A stretch of 64,000 bases of DNA from an uncultured Eubacteriales bacterium (GTDB taxonomy: Bacteria; Bacillota; Clostridia; Peptostreptococcales; Anaerovoracaceae), in the NCBI GenBank assembly GCA_900542295.1, contig UQNJ01000007.1, positions 46,134-110,133 of the forward strand. The letters run 5' to 3'. Every line of letters begins with the position of its first letter. The first letter of the stretch is position 1. Below the pieces are notes generated by a model. The model had not been told where the DNA came from. It made no database searches and saw nothing but the letters and a program-made list of their open reading frames with translations. Of the stretch, positions 42,459-50,867 are shown in pieces. Position numbers and translations under genes: made by a program.

Positions 42459-43486
42459 TATTTTTCCTCTTTTTCATCATTTATGACACCATCTTCCTCT
42501 TCTTTCAGAGGTTCACCGTTTAAATCGCAAAGCCCCTCAAAGTATGGAGTCTGATTATCCGGCAAAGCCGCTTTCATAGCAGCAATTGCCACCTCAAGTT
42601 GTTTTTTATCCGGTTCTCTTGTCGTAAGCTTCTGCAAATAAAGCCCTGGCATGCTTAAGATTTTCACTATCACATTGTCACTTCTGCCTGCCCATTTGAG
42701 CAATTCATATGACAACCCTGCTATAAGAGGCAGCACAAGAATTCTTGATATGATTCTAAGCCATACATCTGGCCACCCCATAAGTGCATGAGCCAATACA
42801 GCTATAACCATTACAAACATAAGAAAGCTTGTTCCGCACCTTGGATGCAAAGTATAAAACTGCTGTGCATTTTCCGGAGTAAGTTCAAGCCCGTTTTCAA
42901 AGCAGTGTATAGTTTTATGTTCTGCTCCGTGATACTGAAATACCGTCTTTATATCGCTCATCCTTGCAATCAGTGCAATATATGCAACGAATATCACAAG
43001 TCTCATAATTCCCTCTGCAAGATTAAGCAGTATTATGCTGTCTGTAAATGACGAAAGAAATCCCACAACTACAGTAGGCAGCAGCATGAATATTACGACA
43101 GACAGTGCTATTGCTATAACTACTGACAATATCATAAGTATTTTCCATGCTTTTTCTTTACCAAACTTGTTTTCAACCCATACGTCAAATTTATCCTTCT
43201 CATATTCTTCCGGATAGTTCGCTTCTAAGATGTCGGCTGAATACATAAGAACTTTTGTTCCCTGAACCATTGACGATACAAAATTGACCACTCCCCTGAT
43301 AAGCGGAATTTTTCCCCACTTGTTAGGCTTAGGGGTCGGCTGAGTCTTCATATGTATGCTTCCGTCAGGCAGGCGCACTGCAATGGCTGTCTTTTCAGGG
43401 CCTCTCATCATTATACCTTCCATAATTGCCTGTCCCCCTATGGAAGTCGGGCAAGCTTCCTTTAAGAAAATTTTCTTTAAATCCAT
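42458..43486 (-). CDS. DUF1385 membrane protein
   Basis: 342 residues, DUF1385/YqhQ family, a metal-dependent-looking membrane protein of unknown function that is a usual neighbour of prmC and rpmE in Firmicutes. It shows SIGGQAIMEGIMMRGPE at the N-terminus, YHGAEHKTIHCFENGLELT near residue 182 and LHPRCGTSFL near 213, and about four membrane helices. The C-terminal tail is strongly acidic. Confidence 0.88.
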   Translation of the reverse strand: MDLKKIFLKEACPTSIGGQAIMEGIMMRGPEKTAIAVRLPDGSIHMKTQPTPKPNKWGKIPLIRGVVNFVSSMVQGTKVLMYSADILEANYPEEYEKDKFDVWVENKFGKEKAWKILMILSVVIAIALSVVIFMLLPTVVVGFLSSFTDSIILLNLAEGIMRLVIFVAYIALIARMSDIKTVFQYHGAEHKTIHCFENGLELTPENAQQFYTLHPRCGTSFLMFVMVIAVLAHALMGWPDVWLRIISRILVLPLIAGLSYELLKWAGRSDNVIVKILSMPGLYLQKLTTREPDKKQLEVAIAAMKAALPDNQTPYFEGLCDLNGEPLKEEEDGVINDEKEEK

Positions 43487-43499
43487 ATTTCTCCCTTTA

Positions 43500-44696
43500 T
43501 CAATCTAAAATCACTTTTTTGATAACTTGTATAAAATCTTCATTGTTTCTTGTATGAGCAAGGTTTTCTATTATAGTTTCCGTAACTTCTTGAGGGTTAC
43601 TGTTGGAAAGTGCTCTTCTCATAGACCATATTGCTTCCAGTTCTTCCTGCGTCATCAACAAGTCTTCACGGCGTGTTCCCGATTTATTCAGGCTCATTGC
43701 AGGGAAAATCCTCTTTTCTGACAATCTGCGGTCAAGGTGAAGTTCCATGTTTCCTGTTCCCTTAAACTCTTCAAATATAACATCGTCCATTCTGCTGCCT
43801 GTTTCAACAAGGGCTGTTGCAAGAATTGTTATAGAACCGCCTTCTTCCATCTTTCGAGCTGCCCCGAAAAACTTTTTAGGTTTATGAAGTGCTCCCGGGT
43901 CAAGACCTCCCGAAAGAGTTCTTCCGGAAGCAGGCACAACCATGTTATAAGCTCTCGCAAGCCTTGTTACGCTGTCAAGAAGAATAACTACATCCTTTCC
44001 ATGTTCTACCAGTCTCTGCGCACGGGCAAGTACCATTTCGGCAACCTTTACATGATGCTGAGGAAGCTCATCAAATGTTGAATATATAACCTCTCCGCTC
44101 CTTAGAGATCTTTTCATATCCGTCACTTCTTCCGGTCTTTCGTCTACAAGAAGCACTATAAGTTCTACCTCTTTGTGACTTTTTTCAATGGCATTGGCTA
44201 TGCTCTTCAGCAACACGGTTTTTCCTGCCTTAGGCGGCGCTACAATCAGTCCTCTCTGCCCTTTTCCTATAGGGGCAACAAGGTCTATGAGCCTCATGGA
44301 AAGTTCTCTGCTGCCATCTTCGAGTCTTATTCTTTCATATGGAAAAACGGGGGTTAAATCCTCAAAATCCGGTCGTCTTATAGCAGCTCCCGGTTCATCT
44401 CCGTTAACAGTAAGAACATAAAGTAAGGCTCCGAATCTCTCGCCCTCTTTCGGAAGCCTTGTGATTCCCTTTATTTTATCTCCTGTTTTTAGATTGAATC
44501 TCCGTATCTGCGTTGGAGATACATATATATCTTTGTCACTGGTAAGAAAATTAGAAAATCTCAAAAATCCAAAGTTGTTTTCTTCTTGAATTTCAAGAAT
44601 TCCCTCAACCTCCGGCCGTTCTTCCTTAATTATGTTATTTTCTTTTGTGTTATTATCTTCTATGGTATTTTCAGATACTGACATTTTATCTTCCAT
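43500..44696 (-). CDS. rho: Transcription termination factor Rho
   Basis: Hexameric RNA helicase/ATPase that ends untranslated transcripts. 398 residues from the ATG at 44696; a TTG seven codons upstream is less likely because AAAGG precedes the ATG. An acidic Asn-rich N-tail is followed by the cold-shock-like RNA-binding domain (GFLRFSNF) and the RecA-type core with Walker A VAPPKAGKT near residue 167, Walker B VVILLDS and the Q/R loops. First gene of its unit. Confidence 0.97.
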   Translation of the reverse strand: MEDKMSVSENTIEDNNTKENNIIKEERPEVEGILEIQEENNFGFLRFSNFLTSDKDIYVSPTQIRRFNLKTGDKIKGITRLPKEGERFGALLYVLTVNGDEPGAAIRRPDFEDLTPVFPYERIRLEDGSRELSMRLIDLVAPIGKGQRGLIVAPPKAGKTVLLKSIANAIEKSHKEVELIVLLVDERPEEVTDMKRSLRSGEVIYSTFDELPQHHVKVAEMVLARAQRLVEHGKDVVILLDSVTRLARAYNMVVPASGRTLSGGLDPGALHKPKKFFGAARKMEEGGSITILATALVETGSRMDDVIFEEFKGTGNMELHLDRRLSEKRIFPAMSLNKSGTRREDLLMTQEELEAIWSMRRALSNSNPQEVTETIIENLAHTRNNEDFIQVIKKVILD

Positions 44697-44784
44697 TATT
44701 TTACCTTTGAGAACCAAAAGAATGTTCTCTACCTTTCTGAGAAATTTAAGAATTGCTGCGTTTAGAAATTTATTTTATGAATCC

Positions 44785-44813
44785 ATGATATACTTGTATA
44801 CCAAAAAAAGCAA
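44785..44813 (-). promoter_or_regulatory. Sigma-A promoter of rho
   Basis: On the minus strand TTGCTT (44808-44813), 17 bp, TATCAT (44785-44790). Confidence 0.6.
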
Positions 44814-44862
44814 GAATATTTAGATGTTTCTTATCCTTTGCTTCTCTTTGTCTTTTTTGAAC

Positions 44863-44897
44863 TTTAAAACTTCCGTTCCACATTAGGGAACGGAAGT
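44863..44897 (-). terminator. Terminator after the amino-acid binding lipoprotein gene
   Basis: A perfect 11-bp stem ACTTCCGTTCC / GGAACGGAAGT followed on the minus strand by TTTTAAAG. Confidence 0.85.
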
Positions 44898-44912
44898 CTG
44901 AATTTTATCTTA

Positions 44913-45713
44913 TTATTCTACTGATGCTGCGTCTGATTCAAACCATTTTTTCACCAGTTCATCGTATGTGCCGTTTTCCTTTAGATTTTTAAGACCGGCA
45001 TTGATTTTTTCAAGAAGTTCGTCATTTCCTTTCTGTACTGCAAATGCCATAGGTGCAGGATCTATTGTTGCATCAAGCTTCTTTATTTCATCACCGTATT
45101 TATTGGAATAAAATTTAGCTACAGGTGCGTCCATTATAATTGCATTAACATCACCGTTTTGAAGTTGAAGTATGCAGTCCGTAGTCTTATTGAGGACTAC
45201 TGCTTCACCGATTTTGCCTTCGTCTGCCAGTTTCTGTACATATTCACCTTCTGTAGTTCCTATCTGTGCTGCTACCTTCATGTCAGCAGTAAAATCATTT
45301 ACATCTTTGATTGTATCGTTATCTTTCTTTACAAGTATAACTTTTCCGCTGTCAAAATATTTATCCGAAAAATCAACTTGTTCAGCTCTTTTTTCAGTTA
45401 CATTCATTGCTGCGGCTATTATATCGGCATTTCCGGCCTGAATAGCAGGAACTATCGCATCAAATTCAAATGACTGATATTCAACCTTAAAACCTTGATC
45501 TTCTCCTATTGCATTTAAAAGATCCATATCAAATCCCACGATATTTCCTTCTTCATCTGTTGTGTCAAAAGGTGCATATGTCGGCTCAGTCGCTGCAATA
45601 TATGTTTTTACTGTTGTGTCATCTCCTTCTTCTTTACTTCCGCATCCTGCCAGAACTCCGCAGGTAAGAACCAATATCATAGCTATAACTAACGCCTTTG
45701 CTGATTTTTTCAT
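44913..45713 (-). CDS. Amino-acid ABC transporter substrate-binding lipoprotein (orphan)
   Basis: 266 residues, SBP_bac_3 family. The signal peptide ends LAGC, with C24 lipidated. The binding fold shows YAPFDTTDEEGNIVGFDMDL, the signature for polar amino-acid binding proteins, and a final NGTYDELVKKWF. It follows the ureohydrolase gene by 18 bp, so they are co-transcribed. No permease or ATPase is adjacent, so it either uses a transporter encoded elsewhere or acts as a sensor. Arginine/agmatine-type ligands are a guess from the neighbour. Confidence 0.88.
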   Translation of the reverse strand: MKKSAKALVIAMILVLTCGVLAGCGSKEEGDDTTVKTYIAATEPTYAPFDTTDEEGNIVGFDMDLLNAIGEDQGFKVEYQSFEFDAIVPAIQAGNADIIAAAMNVTEKRAEQVDFSDKYFDSGKVILVKKDNDTIKDVNDFTADMKVAAQIGTTEGEYVQKLADEGKIGEAVVLNKTTDCILQLQNGDVNAIIMDAPVAKFYSNKYGDEIKKLDATIDPAPMAFAVQKGNDELLEKINAGLKNLKENGTYDELVKKWFESDAASVE

Positions 45714-45731
45714 TTTTATTTCCTCCTGAAA

Positions 45732-46709
45732 TTATATATTCTTTATTTTATTTTCTTTTGCTTTTGTTATAAATGACATTGCATCAAGCATCAGCTGTGC
45801 TGCATACATACATGTCATCTGGTTATTATCATTCGGCGGCGAAACCTCTGTCATATCAAAGCCCACCACATCGCCTTTTTGTGTTATGGCTTCAATTATC
45901 TCGCTCGCTTCCTCATAAAGAAGTCCAAACGGTGCAGGTGAACCTGTTCCGTTTGCAATAGACGGATCAAGACCGTCTATATCAAATGTGATATAATAAT
46001 TTTTTGCTTCCGGTATCTTTGAAATTACATAATCGACGCCTCGGCGTCTGACTTCTCTTGAAGTTATTATCGTATTTCCGTTTGCCTTTGCCTCCTGAAA
46101 ATCAGAATACTGAGCACTTCCAATTCCTCTTATTCCTATATGCATAAGCTTTCCTATATGCTTCATCTCAGAGGCTCTTCGCATAGGACTTCCCGGTCCT
46201 TCTTCTATACCAAAAGGCTTGTAGGTAAAATCCAAATGTGCATCAAACTGTATAACACATAAGTCCTCATATCCGTCAAAGGATCTTAAAATAGGAGTTG
46301 TAATCGCATGATCTCCACCTATTGTAAATGGTATAGCTCCTTTTTCGAGGATTTTTCTTATGGCTGCCTCACAGTTTTTAAAACTTCTTTCGTGAACCGT
46401 GTGAAGAACATCAATATTTCCGCAATCCACTACCTTCCATGGCTCTCCAAGAAACATCTCATCTCTTATAGGGTCATACCAACCCTCATGAGCATAGCAG
46501 TTAATGGTTGATGCTTCTCTCACGCCTCTTGGCCCGAATCTGGCGCCGGTCTTTACCGAAGTTCCCATATCGTAAGGCATTCCTATAACGGCTATGTCTG
46601 CATCCAGTTCGTCAAGGTCGAAACACATAGGAGCCATCAGAAATGAGGGGATTCCCACAAACGGATTTCTCATAGATTCTTTTTCAATTGTGAATGGGTA
46701 ATTTTTCAT
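45732..46709 (-). CDS. speB: Agmatinase/ureohydrolase family protein
   Basis: Mn2+-dependent ureohydrolase of 325 residues. Metal motifs are IGGDHAIT near residue 149, QFDAHLDF near 172 and ITFDIDGLDPS near 250. PGGDH and DAHxD/DxD sites are complete. The overall sequence resembles agmatinase/guanidinobutyrase rather than arginase; formiminoglutamase is possible given the hut genes, but it is far from them. Strong own promoter. Confidence 0.82.
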   Translation of the reverse strand: MKNYPFTIEKESMRNPFVGIPSFLMAPMCFDLDELDADIAVIGMPYDMGTSVKTGARFGPRGVREASTINCYAHEGWYDPIRDEMFLGEPWKVVDCGNIDVLHTVHERSFKNCEAAIRKILEKGAIPFTIGGDHAITTPILRSFDGYEDLCVIQFDAHLDFTYKPFGIEEGPGSPMRRASEMKHIGKLMHIGIRGIGSAQYSDFQEAKANGNTIITSREVRRRGVDYVISKIPEAKNYYITFDIDGLDPSIANGTGSPAPFGLLYEEASEIIEAITQKGDVVGFDMTEVSPPNDNNQMTCMYAAQLMLDAMSFITKAKENKIKNI

Positions 46710-46739
46710 AACAATCTCCCGTGTTCTGTTTATAAACCT

Positions 46740-46768
46740 ATATTACTGTTATTTTTTGGCTGTGTCAA
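46740..46768 (-). promoter_or_regulatory. Sigma-A promoter of speB
   Basis: On the minus strand TTGACA (46763-46768, perfect), 17 bp, TAATAT (46740-46745). Confidence 0.8.
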
Positions 46769-46769
46769 G

Positions 46770-47270
46770 CATAAAAATAAATTTTTTTGAATATTTTTTA
46801 ATATTTATGCATTTTTTCAGGGCACATGGGTGTTTTTATCCATTATGTGTGAATATTTACGCTTGCTCTATATGTCAGTAGCCGGCTACTGGATACTTGT
46901 GGATTTTAGAGGAATTCAAGAAGTTCTTCATGCGCCTATTGTTTTCTTGTAGATTTTAGGTCGGCAGTAGGCTGGCTCTTCTTGGCGAACTTTGTCATAA
47001 AATGTCGCCATGTTGCTATTTCTTTTATTTTAGGGAATTTTGACAACATTTTCCCACTAAAATGTTGTCATTCTGAGCCTTTATTTGAAAATCTGCCAAC
47101 ATTTAGCTCTCCAGAGACTACTTTCGACGAATTTAGACACCTATTTGTTGTCTGTTTTGCAAAAAACGGAGTTTCTGGCAACAAGTATCGCTTGAAGTGT
47201 AAACCATAGAGTAGGTGCGGATAGAAAACCAGAAAACTTAAAAAAGAGTAAAAATCACTGCAAAACCACA
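46770..47270. other. Gene-free region with long palindromes
   Basis: About 500 bp without a convincing gene. It holds a perfect 16-bp palindrome CAGTAGCCGGCTACTG (46876-46891), a related fragment GGCAGTAGGCTGGC (46963-46976), and a perfect 12-bp inverted repeat TGACAACATTTT / AAAATGTTGTCA with a 6-base loop (47041-47070). Two short overlapping frames (46982-47209 plus, 47068-47271 minus) lack ribosome sites and family features. The base composition and repeats suggest a dispersed non-coding element or a decayed remnant. Confidence 0.5.
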
Positions 47271-47302
47271 AAAGACCCTCGAATATTCTTCGAGGGTCTT
47301 TT
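47271..47302. terminator. Terminator after hbd
   Basis: AAAAGACCCTCGAA / TTCGAGGGTCTTTT around TATTC-type loop; symmetrical, so active in both directions. Confidence 0.9.
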
Positions 47303-47343
47303 CATAATCAATTTAATATGTAGCCTGCAAAATTGATGCTGAA

Positions 47344-48192
47344 TTATCTTGAATAGTCGTAGAAGCCTACTCCTGTCTTTCTTCCTAATTTGCCTGCTCT
47401 TACCATCTTTCTCAGCAGTACATGCGGTCTGTATTTAGGATCGCCGTATTCTGTGTAAAGAGTTTCCATGATAGCAAGGCAAACATCAAGTCCGATAAGA
47501 TCTCCCAATTCAAGAGGTCCCATTGGATGATTAGCACCAAGTTTCATAGCTGTATCGATACCCTTAGCATCAGCTACTCCGTCAGCCAAAATTCCGATAC
47601 CTTCATTGATCATAGGAATGAGGATTCTGTTTACAACGAATCCAGGAGCTTCTGCAACTTCTACAGGAGTCTTTCCTAATGCTTCTGTCAGAGCAAGGAT
47701 AGTAGCCTTAGTTTCTTCTGATGTAGTTAATCCCTTGATGATTTCAACTAACTTCATAGCAGGTACAGGATTGAAGAAGTGCATTCCGATAACCTTGTCA
47801 GGTCTGTTTGTTGCTGCTGCAATCTCTGTAATTGAAAGTGAAGATGTGTTTGTAGCAATTATAGTTTCCGGTTTGCAAAGTTTATCAAGTTCAGCGAACA
47901 GAGCTTTCTTTGCTTCCATATCTTCTGTAGCTGCTTCTATAACAAGATCAGCGTCAGCAATGATATTGATGTCAGTTGAACCTGTGATTCTGCCATATAC
48001 TTCAGCAGCAACTTCTGCTGTCATTCTTTCTTTGGCAACCATTTTGTCAAGGTTCTTCTTAACTGTAGCAAGACCTCTTTCTACGGAGGACTCTCTTCTT
48101 GCTCTCATTACAACTTCATAACCGTTCTGTGCAAGAACCTGAATGATTCCTGCTCCCATAGTACCAGTACCTAATACACCAATTTTTTTCAT
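47344..48192 (-). CDS. hbd: 3-hydroxybutyryl-CoA dehydrogenase
   Basis: Reduces acetoacetyl-CoA to 3-hydroxybutyryl-CoA with NAD(P)H in butyrate-type fermentation. 282 residues, standard. Rossmann motif GVLGTGTMGAGIIQVLA at the N-terminus, catalytic HFFNPVPAMKLVEII near residue 138 and NHPMGPLELGDLIGLD near 230. It stands alone, without crt, bcd or etf nearby. A Rex-like site overlaps its transcription start. Confidence 0.96.
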   Translation of the reverse strand: MKKIGVLGTGTMGAGIIQVLAQNGYEVVMRARRESSVERGLATVKKNLDKMVAKERMTAEVAAEVYGRITGSTDINIIADADLVIEAATEDMEAKKALFAELDKLCKPETIIATNTSSLSITEIAAATNRPDKVIGMHFFNPVPAMKLVEIIKGLTTSEETKATILALTEALGKTPVEVAEAPGFVVNRILIPMINEGIGILADGVADAKGIDTAMKLGANHPMGPLELGDLIGLDVCLAIMETLYTEYGDPKYRPHVLLRKMVRAGKLGRKTGVGFYDYSR

Positions 48193-48226
48193 TTAAAATT
48201 GCCTCCCTAATAAAAATATGAAAAAG

Positions 48227-48273
48227 TTTTAACAATCTTGTTAAAAAATTAACCCTATTACACGAATATTATA
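48227..48273 (-). promoter_or_regulatory. hbd promoter with Rex-like operator
   Basis: Extended -10 TGGTATAAT (TATAAT at 48268-48273). Just downstream, 48238-48255 reads TTGTTAAAAAATTAACCC, which matches 12 of the 14 fixed bases of the Rex consensus TTGTTAANNNNTTAACAA. It overlaps an 8-bp inverted repeat TTTTAACA/TGTTAAAA at 48227-48246. Rex control of hbd by NADH/NAD+ is known in clostridia. Confidence 0.55.
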
Positions 48274-48428
48274 CCATAAAAAAAACAAAATGAAACCCTT
48301 TTATTAAATTTATTTTGTTCTTTATTATGTACATTCCTATTTTTGGTAGGTGATTTATAGCGCTTTATTTTGCCATCAAATTTTTACAGTGTAAAAATGT
48401 TTGTATTTCATTTTTAGGAGGACATATT

Positions 48429-48851
48429 ATGAAGAAAAAATTACTCTCACTTTTTATTGCTCTGATATTGGCCTTTTCATGTTGCTCCGTTGCTTTTGCA
48501 GTTCCGGAAGACGAAGGCATTACACCGTATGAAACTGATGGAGTAACATACAGTGTAAAACGTGTATCTGCTACTGAAGCAAATTTATCTCTTATCGTTG
48601 ATTTCAGCCAAGTGGTTGACCAATATAGTGTAGTCATATATCTTCAAAAGCTTTCTAACGGCTCATGGATAGATGACAATACTAACGAAGATTATGTTTT
48701 CTATAATAATGGTTGGAACTCTCGTTCTTTTCGCTTTAACAAAGTTTATGATAACTTAAAAAGAGGTGTTAGCTATAGAATCAAATGTGTTAGCAAAGAC
48801 TATATTGGTTCTTCTTCCCACATAGCAACAACATATACCCGCTTATTTTAA
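48429..48851 (+). CDS. Small secreted protein, unknown function
   Basis: 140 residues. The signal peptide (about 1-24) ends in SVAFA with a normal Ala-x-Ala cut. The mature part is a Tyr/Ser/Asn-rich beta protein with YSVVIYLQKLSNGSW and a late YRIKCVSKDY, a pattern I associate with small secreted clostridial proteins of the DUF6147 type; this is tentative. Strong ribosome site AGGAGG. It borders the sigma/anti-sigma pair and converges with it. Confidence 0.7.
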   Translation: MKKKLLSLFIALILAFSCCSVAFAVPEDEGITPYETDGVTYSVKRVSATEANLSLIVDFSQVVDQYSVVIYLQKLSNGSWIDDNTNEDYVFYNNGWNSRSFRFNKVYDNLKRGVSYRIKCVSKDYIGSSSHIATTYTRLF

Positions 48852-48872
48852 CTTTATAACTATGCTGTCCAG

Positions 48873-49553
48873 TTAATTTGTGACAGCTTTTTTTATAAGA
48901 TTTTGAATTTCGTCCTTTTCTACTTTTTTTGAAGTACTGATTTTAACAACTGTATTGTTAAATATGAATTTATAAGTTTTCTCTTCTGCACCATTTTTAT
49001 ATTCATTAAAATATATGTCAATGCCATTGCAATTTAGGATTTCTGAATTTTCACTTGCAACTGTAGCAATAAAGCCGTCACTCAGTCCCTTTATTTCTTT
49101 AATAATCATCTTTTTCCCTGAGCTTCCAATAAAAGAACTTTGGCTTTCACAAATAAGCAATTCTTTATTAACTTGGCATTCTATAAATTCATACTCTTTT
49201 GGTACATGTTCAAACATTAAAAAATCACTTTTTATATCATCAGGAATTTCGTCATAAGAAGTATACACATCTATCGTCTCCATTCCGCTTTCCACCCTAT
49301 TTCCTCCGCTGCTGCCTGCAACGGCTCTTGGATGTTTGATTGTACACGTCACCCCTACACAAATACATATTAACAGTATGGAAGCAAGGGAAACAAGCTT
49401 ACGGTTACGGCGCCGCCTTTCTTCACGGCGCAGCTCTGCTATGGCAATCCATTTAGCTATAGTCTCATCAGAGGGTGCTTCTTGGAACTCTTTTGACAAA
49501 TAAGCTTCTTCAAACTTATTGCCGATATCATTTACAGCTTTATTTTTCAACAT
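48873..49553 (-). CDS. Putative anti-sigma factor, single-pass membrane protein
   Basis: About 226 residues from the ATG at 49553, which overlaps the sigma-gene stop as TGATG; a GTG one codon earlier is possible. A cytosolic N-terminal helical part ends in a very basic stretch (RREERRRRNRK). One membrane helix follows (about 51-70), then an extracytoplasmic domain. The layout and coupling to an ECF sigma gene are the evidence for an anti-sigma role; there is no ZAS zinc motif. The sensed signal is unknown. Confidence 0.7.
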   Translation of the reverse strand: MLKNKAVNDIGNKFEEAYLSKEFQEAPSDETIAKWIAIAELRREERRRRNRKLVSLASILLICICVGVTCTIKHPRAVAGSSGGNRVESGMETIDVYTSYDEIPDDIKSDFLMFEHVPKEYEFIECQVNKELLICESQSSFIGSSGKKMIIKEIKGLSDGFIATVASENSEILNCNGIDIYFNEYKNGAEEKTYKFIFNNTVVKISTSKKVEKDEIQNLIKKAVTN

Positions 49554-50089
49554 CACAGGTCGCCTCCCTCTTCAATCATCTTTTTCAGTTTAATTTTTGC
49601 TCTTCTTGAAAGAGTTTTAATATTATTAGGTTTTTCACCTAATATATCAGCAATTTCATTTATTTTATGTCCATATACATATTGCAGCAGCAGAGTTTTC
49701 CTCTCATTATCCCTAAGCAGACTCATATACTTATAAAGCTGTTCATTTTCTACAGCAAATATAGCTTTTTCAAAATCTCTGTCACAAAATGTTTCGACGC
49801 TGTGTCTTGATTGTAACACATATTCATCATAAAAACATTCTTTTATTCCCGAATTTTTACTTTTTGCAGCATATCTTCCGCCCACCCTTTTAGCAATTTT
49901 TATAAGCCAATATTTTATTTTCGTATCATCTTTCAACTTATGTATATTTAAAAACGCTTCGATAAAAGTCTCCTGAACAGCGTCCTCTAACATACTCTTA
50001 TCAATATTAAAAACACTTAAGTAATGAATCACATCGTTGTAACATTTAAGCAAAGCTTCTTCTCTTTCTGAAACTTCATTAGTTTTCAA
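49553..50089 (-). CDS. ECF-type RNA polymerase sigma factor
   Basis: 178 residues. Region 2 (LEDAVQETFIEAFLNIHKL near residue 36) and region 4 helix-turn-helix (GHKINEIADILGEKPNNIKT near 141, then SRRAKIKLKKM) are clear. It starts with TTG at 50089 preceded by GGAG. The linked membrane protein probably holds it inactive. Its regulon may include the secreted protein at 48429, but I found no shared promoter motif. Confidence 0.88.
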   Translation of the reverse strand: MKTNEVSEREEALLKCYNDVIHYLSVFNIDKSMLEDAVQETFIEAFLNIHKLKDDTKIKYWLIKIAKRVGGRYAAKSKNSGIKECFYDEYVLQSRHSVETFCDRDFEKAIFAVENEQLYKYMSLLRDNERKTLLLQYVYGHKINEIADILGEKPNNIKTLSRRAKIKLKKMIEEGGDL

Positions 50090-50149
50090 CTTACTCCTAC
50101 CATTCCCTTATCTATAAATTAACCGTTTGCTACAACCGACAATATAAAC

Positions 50150-50193
50150 AAAAAACGGCACTCGTGATGAAAATGCTTTCGTCACGAATACCT
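50150..50193 (-). terminator. Probable terminator after the minus-strand XRE gene
   Basis: An imperfect long hairpin centred on TCGTGA...TCACGA, followed on the minus strand by CCGTTTTTTG. Confidence 0.5.
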
Positions 50194-50223
50194 GAATGTC
50201 GTTATTTTTGAATCTTCCGTTAT

Positions 50224-50604
50224 TTATTTTTTGCTCGTACCGTCAGCGTATATTTCCGCAATTTCACGAATTCCTTTAAGCTGTCTTTTATCACAGCGCT
50301 GAAGCAGACCCATAATCTCCTCGCAAACCCTTATGGCTTCTTTATCTTCGTCTTTTGAATAAACATTTCCTGCCAATATATAGTCTGCTGTAACATCCAA
50401 AACCTGACACAGCAAATAAAGTCGTTTTATAGAAACGCCTTTATTTCCATACTCTATATCTGCTACAAACTGCGGAGAAACACCCAATTTTTCCGCAAGC
50501 TGCTCTCTGCTCAAATTTTTAGCTTCACGCCTGCTTCTTACCCGTCTCCCCATTTCTCTCTGATCAAGAGTTCTAAGGTCGGTATGATTAATTTGTTTTG
50601 GCAT
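50224..50604 (-). CDS. XRE-family regulator
   Basis: 126 residues. A classical helix-turn-helix at about 22-75 (NLSREQLAEKLGVSPQFVAD). A short C-terminal part (EIMGLLQRCDKRQLKGIREI) probably dimerises. Divergent from a second XRE gene across 263 bp. AAAGGAG before the ATG. Target genes unknown. Confidence 0.85.
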   Translation of the reverse strand: MPKQINHTDLRTLDQREMGRRVRSRREAKNLSREQLAEKLGVSPQFVADIEYGNKGVSIKRLYLLCQVLDVTADYILAGNVYSKDEDKEAIRVCEEIMGLLQRCDKRQLKGIREIAEIYADGTSKK

Positions 50605-50740
50605 TTTATTTTCTCCTTTACTTTAGTTTAAACAGAATATCTTCCTTTACTCCTAAAGTTAGCTTGAATAAACTGATAGTTGAAGCAACTAACAGATGAT
50701 GTTTTTATACCAAAAGACAAATTTTTATATTTTTTTATGT

Positions 50741-50762
50741 TTTTTCAAAAACTTTTGAAAAA
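50741..50762. promoter_or_regulatory. Inverted repeat between divergent XRE genes
   Basis: TTTTTCAAAA-AC-TTTTGAAAAA, perfect 10-bp arms; TAGTTGAAGCAACTA at 50676-50690 is a second dyad. Candidate operators for one or both XRE proteins. Confidence 0.4.
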
Positions 50763-50867
50763 TCCTGCAACTTTTTTAATGTTTTTTTGCACTTATTATA
50801 TAAAAGGGATAAGTTTGGTTTTATGCATAAATTATATGGGGAAAATTAAAAGCACGAGGTAATATGG

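Noticed and set aside
46982..47209. 75-codon plus-strand ORF
   Set aside because: No ribosome site, no family-like sequence, runs through a long inverted repeat and overlaps an equally poor minus-strand ORF (47068-47271).
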